A stretch of DNA of 64,000 nt from Schizosaccharomyces osmophilus (taxonomy: Eukaryota > Ascomycota > Schizosaccharomycetes > Schizosaccharomycetales > Schizosaccharomycetaceae): contig NC_079238.1 of assembly GCF_027921745.1 (NCBI RefSeq), forward strand, positions 3,906,001 through 3,970,000. The letters are read 5' to 3'. Below the pieces are notes generated by a model, which was given only the letters and a program-made list of their open reading frames with translations, had not been told where the DNA came from and did no database searches. The translations under genes were made by a program, and so were the position numbers. Shown piece by piece: positions 61,344 to 64,000 of this stretch; position 1 is the stretch's first letter; the number at the start of each line of letters is the position of its first letter.

Positions 61344-62180
61344 TTTCCTTTTATTATTACGACCCCAAAATGAATTTCCGATTGTGTATGCTTCCCAGTA
61401 GGAATGGTGTTGAGTTCAGACCAACACCCAACTTACTCAACTAGCTTCATACTTCCAAAATGAATAAGAATAATAATAGTCTAAACGTTTCTCTAGCTTT
61501 TATAAAAGAATATCATGAGTTTTCGAACTATTCAAGTTATTTTCATTTTTAATCTTTACATTTCACCACTGAATCGATGCCACCGATGTTTGTCAAAGCA
61601 AACGGGATTCTTTAATCTTGAGAACAAGAAGAGAAAAAGAGGAATTATTTCCATCCGTTCATCTCAATTGTTGATATATACCCATAATTTTCAAGCCTTG
61701 CGTACGAAAGCACAATTGCATATATACAAGACTACAATTTTATTTTCATAGAAGTTACGAGCTTCACATCAATTATAGTTCAGTCGCTTTACTTTCTTAC
61801 TTTTTTGCCTATTTAGGTTTTTGCTCTTCTTTTACTTTTATTAAAAGAAATGTTTAACTTATCTTTATTATTTAAATTTAAATAAAAGCACATATATCTT
61901 CGTATATATATATATATACATATATCATTAGTATTAGAGACAATAAAGGATAAATGAGGATAAAAACTATCGGATGACTGTTGAAGCCAATGCAAATATA
62001 GAGAAGGAATTCATAAACGATCAATTAAATTGTTGAAACCAAAACCATCCCAAATAAACAAAACTGTTGAAAGAGAGTGTGGGGTTAATACCTTACATAA
62101 ATTTTTGAGCACAAAGCCCGGATAAACAAAACACAAACAGGTGAGGAATAAAAAACAAAATTAGCAAACACCATTTTACA
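61344..62180. other. Spacer between rad22 and the met9-type gene
   Basis: rad22 promoter and met9-type 3' region. It contains TA/TATA runs near 61902-61926. Open frames (61515-61751, reverse 61813-61995) are AT-rich without family features. This is also where synteny with S. pombe appears to break. Confidence 0.45.
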
Positions 62181-64000
62181 TTACTTAGCCACTCCGTTGT
62201 AAAGTTCAGGATGGAAATCTTCTAAGCTTCTCAATTTTGAGAAAATGTCAAACAAAGATTGGCCTCGTTCATAGTTATTGTCAACAATAACACAAAGCAC
62301 CCAGCTGGACATCATGGATACCAATAACTTGTGTGTTTCAGATTTTGGATCATGGGCTGAAGCCCAAGCCATACCAAGAGAATACGCTTCGTCTTTCCAG
62401 GCCAAGAATGAAGTAGATTCAACAATAGTCGGTTGAATTACCTCTCGATTAGGAAATACTCCCCATGTAACTGCATTGGGAACTTCATATGCGGCATTGG
62501 TATCCAGTTTCCCAGAAACAGAAACGAAGAAGTAGGAAATATCTCCCATTTGGTGAAGAGAGGATTTCAATTCCTCAATCAAGGAAGGGTGTACGAAAAA
62601 CTCAACGTAAGGCTTCTGGTATACATATCCGTTCGTTGGACCCCAGCCATGTACTGGGTCAGAGCTTTTAACGCCGTTTAGAGCAGGCTGGGAATTAATT
62701 GTGAGATAAGCTCTCCTATTCATATTTTCCAGCTGACTTTGAATCACTTTTGCCTCCTCCGAGATGGGCATGTCGCTCCAGGGTAAACTGGTTTGTTTTT
62801 TTGTGCAGTAACTTACAAAAAGCTCACCAAGCTCTTTATAGGATTTTGGACTGCCCCAGAGAGCCAAAATCTCAGCAGCCGACTGACGTAGGCCATGACG
62901 GGAAGGATCAAATTCACCAAACGCAGGGCTACGAGAATCACCCCATCGACCATGAGGGAATTCATCCCATTGCTCTGTCCTTGACATATAGCTCTCTAAA
63001 CGAGTCCTCCAAAATATAGGACGAACATCTTCGTTTGCACGTTTGGTGCCGTTGGGGAAAATTTCCGTACGGTTTGTCGTCAGCTCGTTTTCCGGTTTTT
63101 CAGTTACTTGCTTAAGTTCTTCAACGAGCAATCCCAGTCGCTCGATAATCATTTTCACGGCCTTTTCTAAATTCATGGTATAAAAATGAAGACGGGTAAT
63201 GCCATTATCAATTAATTTTTGACAGAACTGTACCATTAAATCGGCACCACGTTCACGAACATCATCATCATTGTCTTTTACGGGTACAAGAGCGTCCATA
63301 AAATGTTGTGGAATTTTCACTCCACTCCATTTTGCTCTTCGAATGAATGAATCCCAAGCTTGAATGGGCATGATGCCTGGAAAAATGGGCACCAATATAC
63401 CATTTTCCCGGCATTTTTTTACCCATTCAACAAAATTATCGGCATCATAAAACATTTGCGTTACAATAAACGATGCACCAGCATCTACTTTTTCTTTTAA
63501 ATGATTTATACTTCTATCAATGTCGTCACCTGGTGAATATCCTTCAGGATAACCAGCGACACCAATGCAGATTTCATCTCCATAGTTCTTTTTTATATAT
63601 CGAACCAAATCTGCCGCATAGCGAAAGCCACCTTCCACTTGGGTCCATTCGGTTTCATTTTTGGGTGGATCCCCTCTCAGTGCCAAAACATTACGACAAC
63701 CAGACTCGTAAGCTTTCTTCAACGCCATTCTAATCATTTCGCCTGACATATTTGTACAAGTGAGATGCATGCACGTGTCGAGCTGAAAATCCTTTTGAGC
63801 AACATTTATAATCACCGGAGTCAAATCAGAAGTAGACCCGCCAGCACCCCAGGTCACATCTACGAACATTGGATATCCCCATTCTTTCATGCGATCTATA
63901 CGATTGTATAGATTTTGGATACCTGTGCTTGTTTTCGGTGGAAAAAACTCATAGCTCCATGTAACTTTGTCTTTCCAGCCCGGATCTTGAAGTTTGTCAC
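62181..64000 (-). CDS. met9: Methylenetetrahydrofolate reductase, 5' end beyond window
   Basis: Reduces 5,10-methylene-THF to 5-methyl-THF for methionine synthesis. About 606 residues are visible and the frame runs through the window end (from DKLQDPGWKDKVTWSYEFFPPKTSTG). The catalytic (beta/alpha)8 barrel has FEFFPPKT-type YEFFPPKTSTG, FVDVTWGAGGSTSDLTP, HLTCTNM, NVLALRGDPPK, FIVTQMFYDAD and GITRLHFYTMNLEKA. The C-terminal half is the SAM-binding regulatory domain of eukaryotic enzymes (WDEFPHGRWGDSRSPAFGEFD, LTINSQPALNG). Family length (about 600) suggests only a few N-terminal residues are missing. Of the two S. pombe genes, met9 (about 603 aa) fits better than the longer met11, but this is from memory. 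Confidence 0.93.
   Translation of the reverse strand, partial: DKLQDPGWKDKVTWSYEFFPPKTSTGIQNLYNRIDRMKEWGYPMFVDVTWGAGGSTSDLTPVIINVAQKDFQLDTCMHLTCTNMSGEMIRMALKKAYESGCRNVLALRGDPPKNETEWTQVEGGFRYAADLVRYIKKNYGDEICIGVAGYPEGYSPGDDIDRSINHLKEKVDAGASFIVTQMFYDADNFVEWVKKCRENGILVPIFPGIMPIQAWDSFIRRAKWSGVKIPQHFMDALVPVKDNDDDVRERGADLMVQFCQKLIDNGITRLHFYTMNLEKAVKMIIERLGLLVEELKQVTEKPENELTTNRTEIFPNGTKRANEDVRPIFWRTRLESYMSRTEQWDEFPHGRWGDSRSPAFGEFDPSRHGLRQSAAEILALWGSPKSYKELGELFVSYCTKKQTSLPWSDMPISEEAKVIQSQLENMNRRAYLTINSQPALNGVKSSDPVHGWGPTNGYVYQKPYVEFFVHPSLIEELKSSLHQMGDISYFFVSVSGKLDTNAAYEVPNAVTWGVFPNREVIQPTIVESTSFLAWKDEAYSLGMAWASAHDPKSETHKLLVSMMSSWVLCVIVDNNYERGQSLFDIFSKLRSLEDFHPELYNGVAK

Noticed and set aside
1-64000. 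CRISPR arrays, bacterial operons, rRNA genes
   Set aside because: No direct-repeat/spacer arrays or rRNA sequence seen; splice signals and tRNA structure show a eukaryotic nuclear region.

Overview
The window is nuclear DNA of a fission yeast (Schizosaccharomyces). Genes are dense and AT-rich. Introns are short, with GTANGT donors, CTAAC/CTAAT-type branch sites and nearby AG acceptors. There is a dimeric tRNA-Ser(CGA)/initiator tRNA-Met unit typical of the genus. The gene order follows S. pombe chromosome I clones 23C4, 1A6 and 30D11 as I remember them. It does not look like S. pombe itself: the Spt5 C-terminal domain has only about nine nonapeptides where I recall 18 in S. pombe, and the last gene (met9-like) is not the expected neighbour of rad22. 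The S. octosporus/osmophilus/cryophilus group is my best guess; the species cannot be settled from sequence alone.

Layout. 1-8 kb: haspin kinase 3' part, a previously easy-to-miss three-exon small membrane protein, a secretory Ish1/LEA-repeat stress protein, a METTL21-type methyltransferase, a tht2-position gene, rho3, and a five-exon PDCD5-family gene. 8-19 kb: sec2 (Rab exchange factor), atp18, hhp2 (casein kinase 1), bet1 (SNARE), alg1, rpb5. 19-32 kb: atg15 lipase, a Trm4-type tRNA m5C methyltransferase, rad4/TopBP1, spt5, an ASC-1/Rqt4 zinc-finger protein and a Jip5/WDR55 WD protein. 32-40 kb: two lysophospholipase paralogues in tandem, the first GPI-anchored with an intact catalytic site, the second secreted, strongly codon-biased and lacking the catalytic serine. 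Between them lies a broken Ty3/gypsy integrase fossil. 41-52 kb: patatin-type lipase, meu31, an eisosome protein, mug125, lag1, tcd1. 52-64 kb: KH-domain protein, hus5/ubc9 (six exons), the tRNA dimer, rpl38, an Izh/PAQR protein, rad22/RAD52 and the 5'-truncated (at the window end) methylenetetrahydrofolate reductase.

These are mostly independent housekeeping genes. Themes recur: lipid metabolism (two PLBs, Atg15, Ptl3, Lag1, Izh), membrane traffic (Rho3, Sec2, Bet1), genome maintenance (Rad4, Rad22, Hus5) and transcription (Rpb5, Spt5). Regulatory motifs fit the genes they sit beside: a CRE before the stress gene, forkhead/FLEX sites before meu31 and mug125, and a HomolD box before rpl38. 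I found no new multi-gene system. The most interesting items are the catalytic-site-degenerate phospholipase paralogue, the hidden small membrane protein, the retroelement fossil, and several strong inverted repeats upstream of the phospholipase genes. Exon models were derived by hand from splice signals, reading frame and family alignment from memory.
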